Shown here: piece by piece, positions 1 to 12,367 of the stretch
Numbering within the stretch: position 1 is the first letter of the stretch
Layout of the letters: each line of letters begins with the position of its first letter
Origin: Liolophura sinensis
Lineage: Eukaryota > Mollusca > Polyplacophora > Chitonida > Chitonidae
Assembly: GCF_032854445.1 (NCBI RefSeq)
Contig: NC_088295.1
Coordinates: forward strand, 81,202,644-81,266,643
Length of the DNA stretch: 64,000 bases
Reading direction: 5' to 3'
Position numbers and translations under genes: made by a program
Notes under the pieces: generated by a model
Told to the model about the DNA's origin: nothing
The model's input: the letters and a program-made list of their open reading frames with translations, nothing else
The model's database searches: none

Positions 1-141
1 CATGCTATGTACTGCCTACTTACATGTACATAAGATAGATCTGTTTCACTCTTTTAAATGGATTCATGTACCATATTGCCACTTAAATGTCATGTCACCA
101 AGGGTGCAAAATAAAATATTGACAATTTGTACTTGTTTCAG

Positions 142-3100
142 GGGATCAGCAATAGCAAAAATTATTGGAAATAATGTGAAGGACCCAGAATTGTCTAAAA
201 AGTTCCAGGAAGAAGTGTGTATGTATGTGTATGAGGAGATGGTAAATGGAAAGAAACTAACAGAAATCATCAACAACGACCACGAGAATGTCAAGTACTT
301 GCCCGGTCACAAGTTACCAGAGAATGTGGTAATTGCAGGCTGTTGACAAAAATGATTAAAGAAGGCCAGAGAAGTTCATAACCCAGTGAGCCTCTCAGAG
401 AGATCAGTTGGGGACTTTAGGAAATTCGAAATGGTCAGCGAACATCCAGTTGTTTTCACTTATTTAAATTTAGATTCAAACCTTGGCAACCTGGAATTCT
501 AGTAGCCTGCAAGATTGGAGCATCTATTTTATCAGGCCTTATCATCGGGACTAAGGAGCAGATTATTTTTGTCCTTTAGAATAATCGAAGGGCTGGAGAC
601 AAAAAATGGAGGTCCCAAAAATGTCAGTTTTTCTTAATGCTTGTGTTGTGTGCGGTTAAGGTAAACATAAAAGCCTTCTTTAAACATTATGTAAAAGTTA
701 GATAGGTGTAACATAAGGATTTCTTTTGCATGTAAATAGTGTTTCCATACATGTATTTAACGTTCTTAAATTTCACTGTGTAAAGAGATCCATTATTGGC
801 CAATGTAATGGTTTCTAGTCCCATAGGTGGTAACTGGCCATAATCTACTGAAGAACGGGTAAGTCCCCCAAAGTGGCCTAAGTGGAAGCATTTATGACAA
901 CTAGTGCAAGATTCCAGTGGCAGTAGAGTGTGAAAGTTACATGTATGGAGTTTTTGACATCCTTTGTGGGGACTACCTACTTGGGAAACAAGGCGGCCAT
1001 ACAAACTGTTTAAGCCAGCACCTTAAATAACAATAGCAGGGACCAATCCTACTTCAGAAAGGGCTTTCAGTATTTCCAGACAAGGAGCACATTGAGTGAT
1101 GTGGTGTTTAATTACACAGAAACTTTTGTGCAGTTACTTCAGTTAAAGCTTAACAGGTTCCTCTCCTGAAATGATTATTGTCTAGAAAAACTAATTTTAG
1201 CCTGAAGGTCAGTGAAATGAGTTTAGGCTCAGTCATCTTAGGTGGCTCTCAGAAGCAGATGACCATTATAAATCACATCGTGGTATTTGTATTCTTTTGG
1301 TAGGTCAGCTCTTGCACAGCTCAGGAAGTCAACTAATGAGCACATATTATAGATTCTCTCCAATGAAAACAGGTGTAGTGATGCATTTTTTCTTTTTGTC
1401 ACACAGAAAGCTGTCCCTGATGTGAAGGAATCAGCCAAAGATGCAGATATTTTAATATTTGTTGTGCCTCATCAGTTTGTCAAAGGCATTTGTAAGCAGC
1501 TACAGGGAAGTGTGAAGTCAGGTGCCATTGCTGTATCTCTTATCAAGGTTTGTGAACACACAGGGATCATGCCACTGGAAACTATGTACTATAAGTTTGC
1601 TAGCAGCATCGATGAATAAAACCTGCACTTTCATAAGCTATTGTCTGACAGTGTAGCAGATTTTTAGCAGATTTCCTGATTGTGTCATGTAGGAGAAAAC
1701 ATATAAGGCACATTTAAAATTGCTGGGACAAGGCAACCTACCTAAGCATTACATCTAAAAGTTTTGCAGACTGGCTCTTGCAGCTGGTCAAGGCGTACAT
1801 GCTCGCTCTTGTTTCTTGCTTATTCATTATGGATAGCTTATTTCATCCACGGGTGAAAAGGTCATTGGAGTTGAAAATAAGATGAAAACCAGAAGGCATA
1901 TATCAACTAATCTAGGAGGACTAGCTTTGGTTTCAGTGTAAAACACGTATAACATGATTTATGTCCTTCTACGTAAAGAAAAAAAAAGAATGTAGTGACT
2001 TAAATATGATTTCAACTTATATTTTAGGGCTTTGATGTTGGGGAGCAAGGCGGCATTATTCTTATCTCTGACGTAATTAGACAGGCCCTGCAGATTCCCT
2101 GTGCAGTGCTGATGGGAGCAAATATAGCAAATGAAGTTGCTGGAGAGAATTACTGTGAAGCTACAATAGGTAACAGTAATCCTGAACTCCAGAGACCATA
2201 AATACTTGTTGTATAGACCATTTGATCTTCACTCTGTCATTCTCTTCTACTTACATGCAGATATTGGGCTGGCCAACTTATATGACACTTATATTTAATC
2301 AGGCAGTTATATATTGTGAAAAAGTATTATGTACATACTTATCACAGAAAGTTGTATGAAATTTGGAAATTACATGTACAATAATAAAACCACGGTATGC
2401 ATAAAGGTGATTACCTATTTATTTTTCGTCCCAACAGGTTGCAAATCTGATGAATATAGTGGCTTACTCAAAGAAGTCTTTCAAACGGAATATTTCAGAA
2501 TAGTGTGTGTAAAAGATGAACAAACTGTGGAAGTCTGTGGCGCCTTGAAGGTAAGAACATATTTACGCATTTTGTCTCTTCAGTGTTGTAGTTACATGGC
2601 ATGAATTTCTTGCATTTCTGATGAATTGGTTTTTTAACTGCATAGAGAGATCATTTATTTAATGAAATAGAACTACTATTGTGACATTCAAAAAGAACTG
2701 AAGTCTCACTATCTCTTCTCAGTTGTTTTATTATTTTCACATGGTTTTGAGATGCAAGTTTCAATACTAGTTGTGTGGAACTAATTATTGATTTGGGACA
2801 TGCTGGACTAAATTCAGAGCTTATCCAACAGCATTGTTTGAACTGCCATTAACTAAGCAAGGCTGTGATGTGAAAAGAAATCAGATTTCCCCAGCTTATA
2901 TGTGTCATAAAAGTAACCATGTGAACAAAAAAAATTAAAGGCTTAAATGACTGAGAATAACATGATATGTGTGTTTTGAAAATGTCCTACCTCGAGCATC
3001 GTTATCCAATTTATAGGGAAAGCAATGTTGAACAAAATGTTAGGGGTGGTGTCTTAAAAAGAACTGCATGTATTAAGCTCCCATTTAGGGCACATCTAGA

Positions 3101-6100
3101 GCACAGTAACATGAGGGGGTGTTCCATCTTTGATTCGCTGTGTGCATTAATTTCGTTGAATTGCAAAATTCACATGTATTGTGTTCTAGAATCATGTTAA
3201 ATTAAATGTTAGTCTGAATCTGTGCTACAGATAATTTTTTGTTCTCCTGACTTTGAAAGAGACGGAGTACGTTACTTCTGACTTTCCATCTACGTGGTAC
3301 CGCAGAACACATGTTTTTTTTCAAATGCTCAACACTTCACTGTTTCGGTAATACACCTGGAAAGTATGAAGTTGATAGAGTGGGAGGGGGTGAAGAAAAG
3401 ACATAGGCCTACATGTGCATACATTTATACATAGGCTGCTATGATGATAAAACGATTGTTGATATTGATAGTAGACAAGAATTTAGTATTTTGTGCTTTA
3501 ATTATTGGCAGTATATAGTATAAATCCTGAAGTATTTTTGTGCATATGTTGCTAGCTGTTCTCAGAATATTTTTTTATTCCATTGCATTAGCTTTTCTCT
3601 TCCCGAAATCATAAGTACATCGATATGTCAGGAGCTGGACCATCAGTGGTACCTTAACACTGCGGAGTGACGATTTATGAGAATTGAAATTGGACATTTG
3701 GGAGCGATATTAAGATGATTTTCTGCAATACAGAAGCAGAAGTTGCTTCCAAAAAGTTTTTTTTAAGTGTATTTAGATCTGTACACCCCTTATCTATAGC
3801 ACTGATGAATGAATGACTGCTTGGGGTTAACGTCGTACTTAACAATTCTTCAGTCATATGACGAGGAGTTATTAGGTGTGTGCATAGGCTGTGTCTTCTT
3901 GTGGCATTGCGAGTCCATGCCGACCAAGTGTTGCTGCCGCTGAAGTATTATGCCAGAGACACCAGACATGACACCTGACCGAGTCATGTTGAACTGTGGT
4001 CTCCCAAACTCTAGACAGATGTTCTAACTATTAGGCCATCAAAGCAGTCCAGTAAATGTTAGGGGTGGTATCTCAGATAGTACAGCATGTATTGACCTGG
4101 AATTTTACATGCATATAAAGCACAATGACAAGGGGTTGTTCCATCGCATTACTGTAAATTAACAAATTCACAACTTTCGAAGTTTTGCATTCATGTGTCT
4201 CCTACAGGCTAGCCCTTTGGCAGCCTTGCTTTTTTTTTATTCATTACTTAACTGGTTTAATGCTTTGCATGTGTGGTTTTGTTCTTGCTTCTGCTGCTTA
4301 AGGGAATGTGTGGTAGATTGAAATGGATCAAGGCAGTGCCGTGCTCGTTAGCTTTGGTTTTGTATTCTTTTTGTACTGCAGAATGTAGTTGCCGTAGGAG
4401 CTGGTATAGCTGATGGGTTAGGGTATGGGGACAACACTAAAGCAGCAGTTATACGGCTTGGGCTCATGGAGATGGTGAAGTTTTGTGAAGAATTTTATCC
4501 AGGTAGGATATTGGGTTGCTTTAATTAATTTTTTTTTTCTTCTGTATGTATCAAGCAACAAGGAGGTGAGAAAGTATTCTTAAAGGCAGAGAAAACATTA
4601 AGAGTACATAGAGTTCAAAAAGTCAGTTGTAAATGTGGTCAAGAATATTTTCTAAACATTTTTCTTAAAAGGAGAAGACAGCACCTGGCTAAAACATATT
4701 TCACCCAAAAGTGGGATGTTCAAGTTTTCTAAAAAATGTTGTACTTTATTCTGACGTGATTTCACCGTATAAGAGATAAAATAAAATGACAATACTGAGC
4801 TAACAGCTGATGTGAAGCAAGACAGCCATCTTGGGAATTATGTCCATTCAAATGCGTTTAAATTTGATTGCGCGGTCAAGGATGTGACGTTGCCTAAATC
4901 ATTCACATCATGAAGTGATAGCTAATAACACTGAACTACTACATAGACATCATTTTGAAATTGTTTTCTCAGTTCTCCTGCGAAAGTACAGACCAACACA
5001 AATATGCGTGCTACAATTTTGGCGGCCTCACCTTCATTCCTTAGGAGATTGCCAGTCTGGAAGATTATTGCCCATGTTAAAATGAAACCTGTGCATCACG
5101 ATGGCCGTGGCGAGTATAAACAATGTCGCCTACTGTGTGTGGAGAGTTCTCACCGAAGCCGTCTTAACTTAGTTCATTTGAAGCCTACAACTGTTACAAT
5201 ATATTTCACTCACACAGATGGGAAGTACTAGCCAAAAACCTAGTTCACCTGTGTGGTCATACGTCACTAATTCAGTTCTGCAAAATTTGAAAAGGGGCCA
5301 ACTGCTCTGAAAGCCACTGGTCTGTTACACACGGGATGCAGTCGCCAGTACAGGTTGGTTTAGTTCTAACAAGGTACAATGATCTACGAGGCTGGCAATG
5401 TTCTAAGGAATGAAGGTGAGGTCGTCGAAATTGTAGCACGCATATTTGTGTTGGTCTGTACTTTTGCAGGAGACACAAGAAAAGTGCCTGAGGTGCTAGT
5501 GGGCAGAAGTTGGGCACTACTCTAAGAAAATCAAATAGAATGTTGTGAAGCTCAACCCCGTTGGGAAGGTGTAGAGGTACATGGAGCTATTCTCACAACG
5601 TGCTTTTGCTGAACCAAAAATGCCAACTGTATCTGCAGGCGATTTGATCTGGATCCCAGGTCAACCCTTCTACAGTGGCCGTACATTCTATGTTACATTG
5701 CAACCGAGGTGCCAGCGACGAATCCGCACATACTCAAATACTGAGCCAGTGATCCCTGTAAATGGTAGTAGGCCTATTCTACCAACAGTTATTTTATTTA
5801 TGGAGAGTTTGATCAGTTTTATGGCAGTTTTATGCAATAGGTGCCTATCCAAGAATATTGCACTGTGGTTGTCTATACATGGTTGGTTACTTGGGCTTTC
5901 ATCACCAACATCCACAACTTTTTCCAGCAATATACTGCCTAGCCGATTATACCAAAAAATATCTTCGACGTTAAAGAGCTAGAGTAAAGGTGACATCACA
6001 CTTCTCAGGATAATGGCGACATGTTGAAGAGCTGTCCAAATCACAGTTTCTCTAAACTTTTATTGGGTTGAAAAAAATCCAAAAAAACGTTTAATGGTGG

Positions 6101-9100
6101 TTTAAGTTACTTTGAATACTAGTCTTTGATTGAAAATAAACAATAACCAGGTGCAGTCTTATACTTTAAAGAGAAAAAGACACTTGAAAATAAATTTGTT
6201 ATTGTGAATGTTTAGGAACACCTCTTGGTATACTAGTATATTGTCTGTGTAATAATGTTATAAATGAGGATGTAACACATGTTTAATAACTACATTTGTA
6301 TTTTCAGCTAACAAATGTGTTCAATCTGGATTTTGATTATATTTATATTTTTAATATATTCATAAATATTATCATAATTTAGATTAAATACGTTTGTTTG
6401 TATATAAACAACAAAATTATATTCAGATAAATTTGTTAGACATGCTCACACTCTGAATTGTGACATTATTATGTAAATACAATATATACCAAGAGGTGGT
6501 TCCAAATATCCACCATGCAAAAGTACCCTTTTTTCCTAAACAGACTAATCTAAAAAAAAAAAAAAAAAATTAAGACCATATTTGAGGATAAGTTTTCGTG
6601 CTCTTTCATCTGCTTTTGACATCATTTTTATGTTTTCTTCACCTTTAAAATAAATACAAAACCTGTGAATGACCTCTGATCAAATTAAAAAAGATTTCAT
6701 GTAACAGACTTAAAGTTTACAAACAATTTTGCAGCTGGGGCTGAATTCATTTGCAAATCTCTGTAACTAGTAGATTTTATATTTCACCTAAGCTGTTCCT
6801 ACTTTTCACAATTTTGCCCTAAATGCCAAATATACTGTGAAATAATGCTGAGTGCAGTGGAGTTCGACTGAAAAATAAATAACCAAGTCTTTCCTCTGCA
6901 CCCTCTGAGCGTTATTTATTGCACATTGTCCCAAACGTCTTTTACTGGATTGCACTTTCTGCTAAAGTTTGTGCTGTTTGTGCGCAGATTTAACATGGAG
7001 CCCGTTGTCTGCATGCTCCGCTAGATTTTTGCTGTATAATACACTTGATATTTTTGAATTTGTATCCATTTTAGTGATGATGACACATAGTGATGTGAAT
7101 GTTTGATAGATGCTGTGTAGGTCAACTGTGTGTTTTTGTAATACAGGTTCACAAATGGCCACGTTCCTGGAAAGTTGTGGAGTGGCAGATTTAGTGACAA
7201 CATGCTATGGTGGACGAAACAGACGTGTAGCAGAGGCTTATGCAAAAACCGGAAAGGTCTGATTTACTTTTTGCACAATATATTTTAATCTTTCATTGAA
7301 AAGAAATTCAGATGCAAACAGAATGTATGCTGTGTATTCTGCAAATGGCTGGCACAAGAGTATGTTACGCAGTAACTATTGCCATAAATATTCTTCTAGT
7401 TTTTGTTTGTCCCAGTTTTATTCCTTGCATTCATAAAAGTATGAAGAAAACAAAAATGGAATTTGTCATCAACAGCACTGTGTAGCTTTGACTTCATTGT
7501 GTTGACTGGCAGAAGGAGTTGAATGCTGCTGTTGGGAAGCCACTAGACCTTTTCCAGTGGGGTGGTGCGTTCGAATCCGCCCCACATTCATCTGACTTGA
7601 GTGGTCTGTCAGGTACTCGACAAATGTTTTGTGGGTAAGATCTCCTCGACTGACAACCATATGAGTGAAAATATCTGGAGTATGACAAAGTATCAAAAAA
7701 GTATACACAATCAAATGAATCAATCTTATGTTGGATCAGAGCACATTTGAAAAACAGTACCACTGCTCAGTTTGTGATGCTTAGAACATTATCGTAGGTT
7801 ATTTTCCTGATCCTTTTCCGTGTTCATGGGTACATTGCCTGTCAGTAGTCGATCCAGTGGTGTACTGATTTGTTCTTTATACAATACGTGAACGTTTTAT
7901 ACAGTTTTGCTCGTAAGCAAAGAGTTAATTCACAGGTACTGCAGTGTAATGCCAGAGCAGATAAAGTCTCTTCACACAGTTTGGAGCACCCTTATGCAGG
8001 CAAGGAGGGTTGAGGAATTGCACTGATTGTCACCAAAATTTATTTAGAATTCAGGGTTACATACAGGGAGAGATTCTGGAATGTCAGGACTTTTCTTTTA
8101 TGATTGTTGAAAACACCAGTGTTCAATTTATTGTCTTCTATTGACAGAGTATAGAGGAGTTGGAAAAAGAAATGCTGAATGGACAGAAACTTCAAGGACC
8201 ACCTACAGCTTTTGAGGTCAACTTCATGTTAAAGAACAAAGGCTTTGAGGAAAAGTATGTAATTCATGTATGATGGCTGATGAATGTTGAGAAAATATGT
8301 GTCTCAGCTTTCAATACTCCTAACAGTATAAATGCTGTTCTTGAAAAAGGCAAGAAAATGTGAACACATACAGATCAATATTATTGTAAATATTGTTTGG
8401 AAGAGATGGGTGTTGCCTGCTGGGATTATATGCCTTCTATCTCTTCATCTTTAGCCATGTACTTGGCTAGGCTTCGCTGGCACTAGTCTATTAATGGTTA
8501 AGGTAACAGCCATTTTGACAACACACGTTCGGAACATGTGGTGACAAAGTGCTTAGTGGACAATGCCCAAAATTTGAATTGGGTTTTCTCTGAAGTACCC
8601 ATCTTAGTCTGCTTCCTAAACATGCGAGCAGTGGTTATCTACCATAGCAATGTTAATAATTATTTCATGGTTGTATCAGATTTTTTACTCTTTCAGGACA
8701 GAAACGAAGAGTTACTATATTGGCAACTTCACATCTATGCTGATTTTTTTTTTACTTGTTTTTAAGAAATAGTAATAATATTCACATTATGCATAGAAGA
8801 TTAAAGGTGAACTGTCCAGGTTGATCAAATTTTTGTTGCAAAACTGACACAGTATATCCTAGAGGTATCTGAAACACGGAGCCGAAGTGATGAAAAGAAT
8901 TAAAATCGCTAGATGTTGTAAAAAAACATTTTTTTCAAGGCCGATAGGACAAGTTTAATGGTGCTTGATGTTCTCTACATGTTTATCTGCCCTGGATGTC
9001 TCCTTAGTTTATGAAATCACAGTGGAGCGATGCCGTTTCGTGCACCTCTGGGGCTGTGCTTATTGCACACCGAATTACTATGGGATTACTTTTCATGCCT

Positions 9101-10650
9101 TCCCATCAGACCCCTCCATGCGATGAAAATGGATAATCGCCATGCGACGAGACAATTTTTTGCTCAATAAGCACTCAAAATTATGCTCCAACTATTTTGA
9201 GGTGTGTTTTGACCCAGCTTAGAGACTAAAAATGGTGTTTGGAATTGGATTTTAAAGTGAAATGGAAAGTAAAAAAATCCGATGGTGGTTGGAACCTGAA
9301 GCAGTACCTTCTATTTTCAACATTCCTGGTCACAAAAGCAGTTTTCCTGTCAAAGAGCGCGGATCACATCCAATGTAGCCGGCATTGTGCCTCTTAACCA
9401 GAGTACCACTGTAACTTCACACATATTTGTCACACCAGCACCATTCAAGGGCAGACAAGCGATGTGAGTGTGAGTGTTTTTTTATCCATATCACAGGTAT
9501 GCAACTCAGGTGAAGAGAGAAATAAAAATAGGACAGTTCACCTTTAAGGAAAATGCAGTTATGATAGTATAGTACATGTAATATTAACCAATGCACACAG
9601 TTACGGTTGATATTTTATGCATTGTAAATTTATAGATTCTTGTCATGCTTGTGTTTCAGGTTTCCATTGTTCACAGCTATTCACAGAATCTGCAAGGGTG
9701 AGCTCAAGTGTGAAGACTTCATCAACTGCCTGAAAAACCATCCAGAACATATGTAACAAAGTTGGTGCTGAGGAAGGCTGTAAACCTTTCCAAATACTGT
9801 ACTTGTACATCAAATGATGAGACTATTACATGCTCACTGTGTGGACTCTTATTATGTAGGATAGAAAAGTGGATGAACACATGAATGCAGCCCACCTTAA
9901 GTGGTAATGTAACAAAAATATGGTGTTTTGGGGGAAGAATTTTCTTTTGTTAAATAAGCAGTTCTTTGTAGTCAATCCATACATAAACCACTTGATTACT
10001 GCAGCATTGAATGCATGTTTGTTTGAGGAAAGTGACGTGCATACAGTTAAAACCTGTCAATGTGGGGTGCTTTGGGTAAGTGGATGCTGATTCTGCACTG
10101 CACTATTGTTCAGCTTAAATATTACAGGAAAGCTCAAGTAAGTTACATTGGAATGGATGTCCCTGGTGAATAGTTGTCTGTTTTCCTCTTGTTTTCTTAT
10201 TTTTCTTCTTTGCATGTAGTTTGCCATGATTCTGATAATTGCTCAGGCTGTTTTCTCTATTTGGAGGGAGGGAGGGAGAATTGATTTTTAGTCATGGATG
10301 TCAGACAATTGTGATAACAAAATTCAAGCTGTTTTTCAATCATTTTGTTTATTGGTCATTGTAAATTATGTTTCTCAAATCTGTTCATGCAGAAAATAGA
10401 AATGATATCAGAAATATTGGACGTAAAATACAAAATATAACACCGTATATCAAACTCTAGAAGAATCTTGTGTAGGCTGTATACATAGATATGGCAAGTG
10501 TCAGAAACAGCTGGAAATGAAAATCTTGTAGACAGCACAAAGGCCACCGTACAGGAACTAGAGCAGAGAACATGTAGTTCTATTTTACCAGAACTGTTTA
10601 ATACTGGTGTGACTGCATTCCAATAAACTTGAACTAACAAGTCCACTGCA
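142..10650 (+). CDS. GPD1: Glycerol-3-phosphate dehydrogenase [NAD+], cytosolic (GPD1/GPD1L family), 5'-partial gene
   Basis: Cytosolic enzyme that interconverts dihydroxyacetone phosphate and glycerol-3-phosphate with NADH, linking glycolysis to glycerolipid synthesis and the glycerophosphate shuttle. Coding exons, from splice sites and frame closure: 142-328, 1407-1547, 2028-2169, 2438-2550, 4382-4502, 7147-7256, 8148-8254 and 9660-9756 (TAA stop 9754-9756). They encode 338 residues from the GSAIAKI end of the NAD-binding motif to the C-terminal NHPEHM. Family motifs are seen in order: [47 protein letters not shown] and [12 protein letters not shown] (substrate-site lysines), and CYGGRNR. 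Only about 12-15 N-terminal residues, on an exon upstream of the window, are missing relative to the ~350-residue family. The intron before 142 is phase 2, which fits a TG|G tryptophan. The 3' UTR runs to AATAAA at 10622-10627. Choice between GPD1 and GPD1L is not possible here. Confidence 0.96.
3039..4200 (+). repeat. Diverged direct repeat pair in GPD1 intron (3039-3187 and 4058-4200)
   Basis: Both copies begin with TGTTAGGGGTGGT and share the order of a GCATGTATT word, a GAGCACA/AAGCACA word and a GGGTTGTTCCATC-type word, ending near an ATTCA(C/T)(A)TGT word. They lie about 1 kb apart in the intron between exons 2438-2550 and 4382-4502. They could be copies of one dispersed element or a diverged segmental duplication. 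Confidence 0.45.
3800..4055. mobile_element. Old SINE-like element (AATGAATGA...TTAACG family)
   Basis: Starts with GATGAATGAATGACTGCTTGGGGTTAACG and runs to a tRNA-like tail with an AACT(G/C)TGGTCTCCC word and TTCTAACTATTAGGCC. The head resembles another fragment at 25705-25800 (GAATGAATGATTATGGTTTAACGCC followed by AATATTTCAGCCATAT). This layout is common for tRNA-derived SINEs in molluscs. The orientation is uncertain. Confidence 0.4.
4974..5473. mobile_element. Fold-back element with ~115-bp inverted arms in GPD1 intron
   Basis: The left arm (4974-5090) and the reverse complement of the right arm (5358-5473) share long blocks such as AGTACAGACCAACACAAATA and CCTCACCTTCATTCCTTAG, with similarity falling off inward (ATTGCCAG..T..AGAT.ATTG). 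The loop is ~270 bp and shows no recognisable coding sequence. This is probably a non-autonomous fold-back transposon, or two copies of one repeat inserted head to head. Confidence 0.7.
6215..6503. mobile_element. MITE-like AT-rich element with 18-bp terminal inverted repeats
   Basis: GGAACACCTCTTGGTATA at 6215-6232 is matched by its near-perfect reverse complement TATACCAAGAGGTGGTTCC at 6485-6503. The ~290-bp interior is very AT-rich and non-coding. It lies in the GPD1 intron between exons 4382-4502 and 7147-7256. No clear target duplication could be assigned. Confidence 0.6.
7525..7700 (+). mobile_element. tRNA-related SINE fragment
   Basis: Contains a B-box-like GCGTTCGAATCCGCCCCAC at about 7568-7586, preceded by a GTGGGGTGG stem-like half and followed by a non-tRNA body. 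It lacks a complete cloverleaf and sits in a GPD1 intron, so a SINE head is more likely than a tRNA gene. Confidence 0.35.
8801..9547. mobile_element. TTAA-flanked MITE (piggyBac-type target) in GPD1 intron
   Basis: A perfect 17-bp terminal inverted repeat, TTAAAGGTGAACTGTCC at 8801-8817 and GGACAGTTCACCTTTAA at 9531-9547, bounds a 747-bp segment. The outermost bases on both sides are TTAA, the target duplicated by piggyBac-superfamily transposases. The interior has no transposase-like open frame, so it would be non-autonomous. It lies between the last two GPD1 exons. Confidence 0.75.
10622..10627 (+). terminator. GPD1 poly(A) signal
   Basis: A canonical AATAAA lies about 865 bases after the GPD1 stop codon and is followed within ~20-40 bases by CACTGTGTTTTT, a GU/U-rich downstream element. 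Cleavage is expected near 10640-10650. Confidence 0.6.
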
Positions 10651-10918
10651 CTGTGTTTTTTAATAAGAGGTTGTAATATAGACCACAGATATATAGACCA
10701 CTATGTACATTCATCAATAACACTCTTTTAGTCAGAAATTTGGCTTGGCTTTTTGGAAATTGAAACTTTTACACAGTTTGTTGCAAATCTCTTTACCATC
10801 TTTTCACTATTTTGGTTAAACGGACATATTGTTGATAGAAATTCAGAATTTTTGAGTTGGTTCAGCTGAATAAAAAAATGAGTTGCATTCGGCTCCTAAA
10901 TGTCGGCCTATATTTTCC

Positions 10919-11150
10919 AAGGAAGGCCTCCGTGGCCAAGGCAATGATCCAGAAGCCTCCCACCAGTGCAGTTGTTGTGAGTTCAGGTCCAGCTCATGCT
11001 GATTCCCGTGTGTGGGATGGTTTTCCAGCAATCTGTGGATGGTTGTGGGTTTTCTCCAGGCAGAGTTCCTCCCACCATAATGCTGGGTGCCATCGTATAA
11101 GTGAAATATTGTCGAGTATGGCATAAAACACCAATCAAATAAAATAAATA
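10919..11150 (+). mobile_element. tRNA-derived SINE (tail CACCAATCAAATAAA), plus orientation
   Basis: Begins GGCCTCCGTGGCCAAGGC (degenerate A box), then GTGAGTTCAGGTCCAGCTC (B box), a TTCCTCCCACCATAATGCTG body, and ends with ATAAAACACCAATCAAAT plus an AATA-rich tail. It belongs to the same family as the better preserved copy at 24047-24322. It lies in the convergent intergenic gap between GPD1 and the first UBE2Z-like gene. Confidence 0.8.
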
Positions 11151-11414
11151 TACTTTCTGAAAGTGGTATATTGAGAGAATTGGATGGGAAAATCCGTCAC
11201 TGTCTGCCGAACGAGATAATATGCAAATGAACCAGTGCAGAGATTCACATAATGCAAGGTGCTCTCACGGATCGTTCAAGTATACAATATGACAGACTGA
11301 AAATAAATTGAAAGTCTACTATATAAAGTATTTGTAATTCCCAACGGTCTCTATGGCAGAACTGAATTTACATCATGGGCTCCATAATTTAAACGCAACA
11401 GGTCTGATATTTGA

Positions 11415-11620
11415 TTTTATTTAATTTATTTATTTGATTTGTGTTTTACGCTGTACTCAAGAATATTTCACTTGAACGACAGCGGCCAGCATAATGGTGG
11501 GAGGAAACCGGGCACAGTCTGAGAGTAACCCACGTCCATCCGCAGGTTGCTGGAAGACTTTCCCACGTACAGCCGGGGAGGAAGGCAGCATGATCTCAGA
11601 TTTGAAGTTCACTGAACATC
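11415..11620 (-). mobile_element. SINE, same family, minus orientation
   Basis: Reverse-complement copy: a TTTATTTATTTGATT tail, then GTGTTTTACGCTGTACTCAAG, CAGCATAATGGTGGGAGGAA and CATCCGCAGGTTGCTGG. The tRNA-like head is lost. The remainder of the 10.65-12.37 kb gap (11151-11414 and 11621-12367) holds no feature that I recognise. Confidence 0.75.
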
Positions 11621-12367
11621 TTGCTGTCTACACTACAAGGGGAGGTAAACTGGTAAAAAAGTCAACCTTTGGCCATGTTTTGATCTGTATGAACTGAAGA
11701 TATCACCGTGAACTGTTAAGATTTATAATTTTGGATTATGATGCAAGACTGGTTTTCTTCACGCCACATGGCTGACAAGCAAATGGTTGATCCCAGTTCC
11801 TCCGTCTTTGTTTTCTGTTCATTCATGAAACTGGCTTGTCTATCCATGAAATGCACAGGTTCTTCCCCGTCTATTGACGAATTTGACTTGTACTTATCTG
11901 TCTATCCATGAACATGACTTCGTCATACTTAGTCATAAAAGTGGTTGTCATAAAACATAAAAATGAAATGAAAGTGAAAATAATCTGAAGTGCCACTGAA
12001 ATTTGTCTCCGTGGATTGGATGAATACAATTAATAATTATATCAAAGAGTCATTAGATTTGCTTCGTCTTTTTCCATCCCCTTCTGGATATTGATGAACT
12101 CAAATTAATGTTGACTGAAGTCTCATGGTCAATGCAACGGAGAAAAATTGTGTGATACAGGTACAGGTACAGAACGTGCATAGAATGTACACCTGAAAAT
12201 GGTTCATAAAAACATGTACCTCTGCCCCCATTTTGCAGTGTTAAGACTATGCCCCAGGATCACAATGGTGTCTTGGCGTAAGTTATACTTAGTCTTAACT
12301 TAGTCATTATTCTTGAACATAGATGTGAATGTAAAAAATTTTAATTCTGTCCACAGGCAATAAATAA

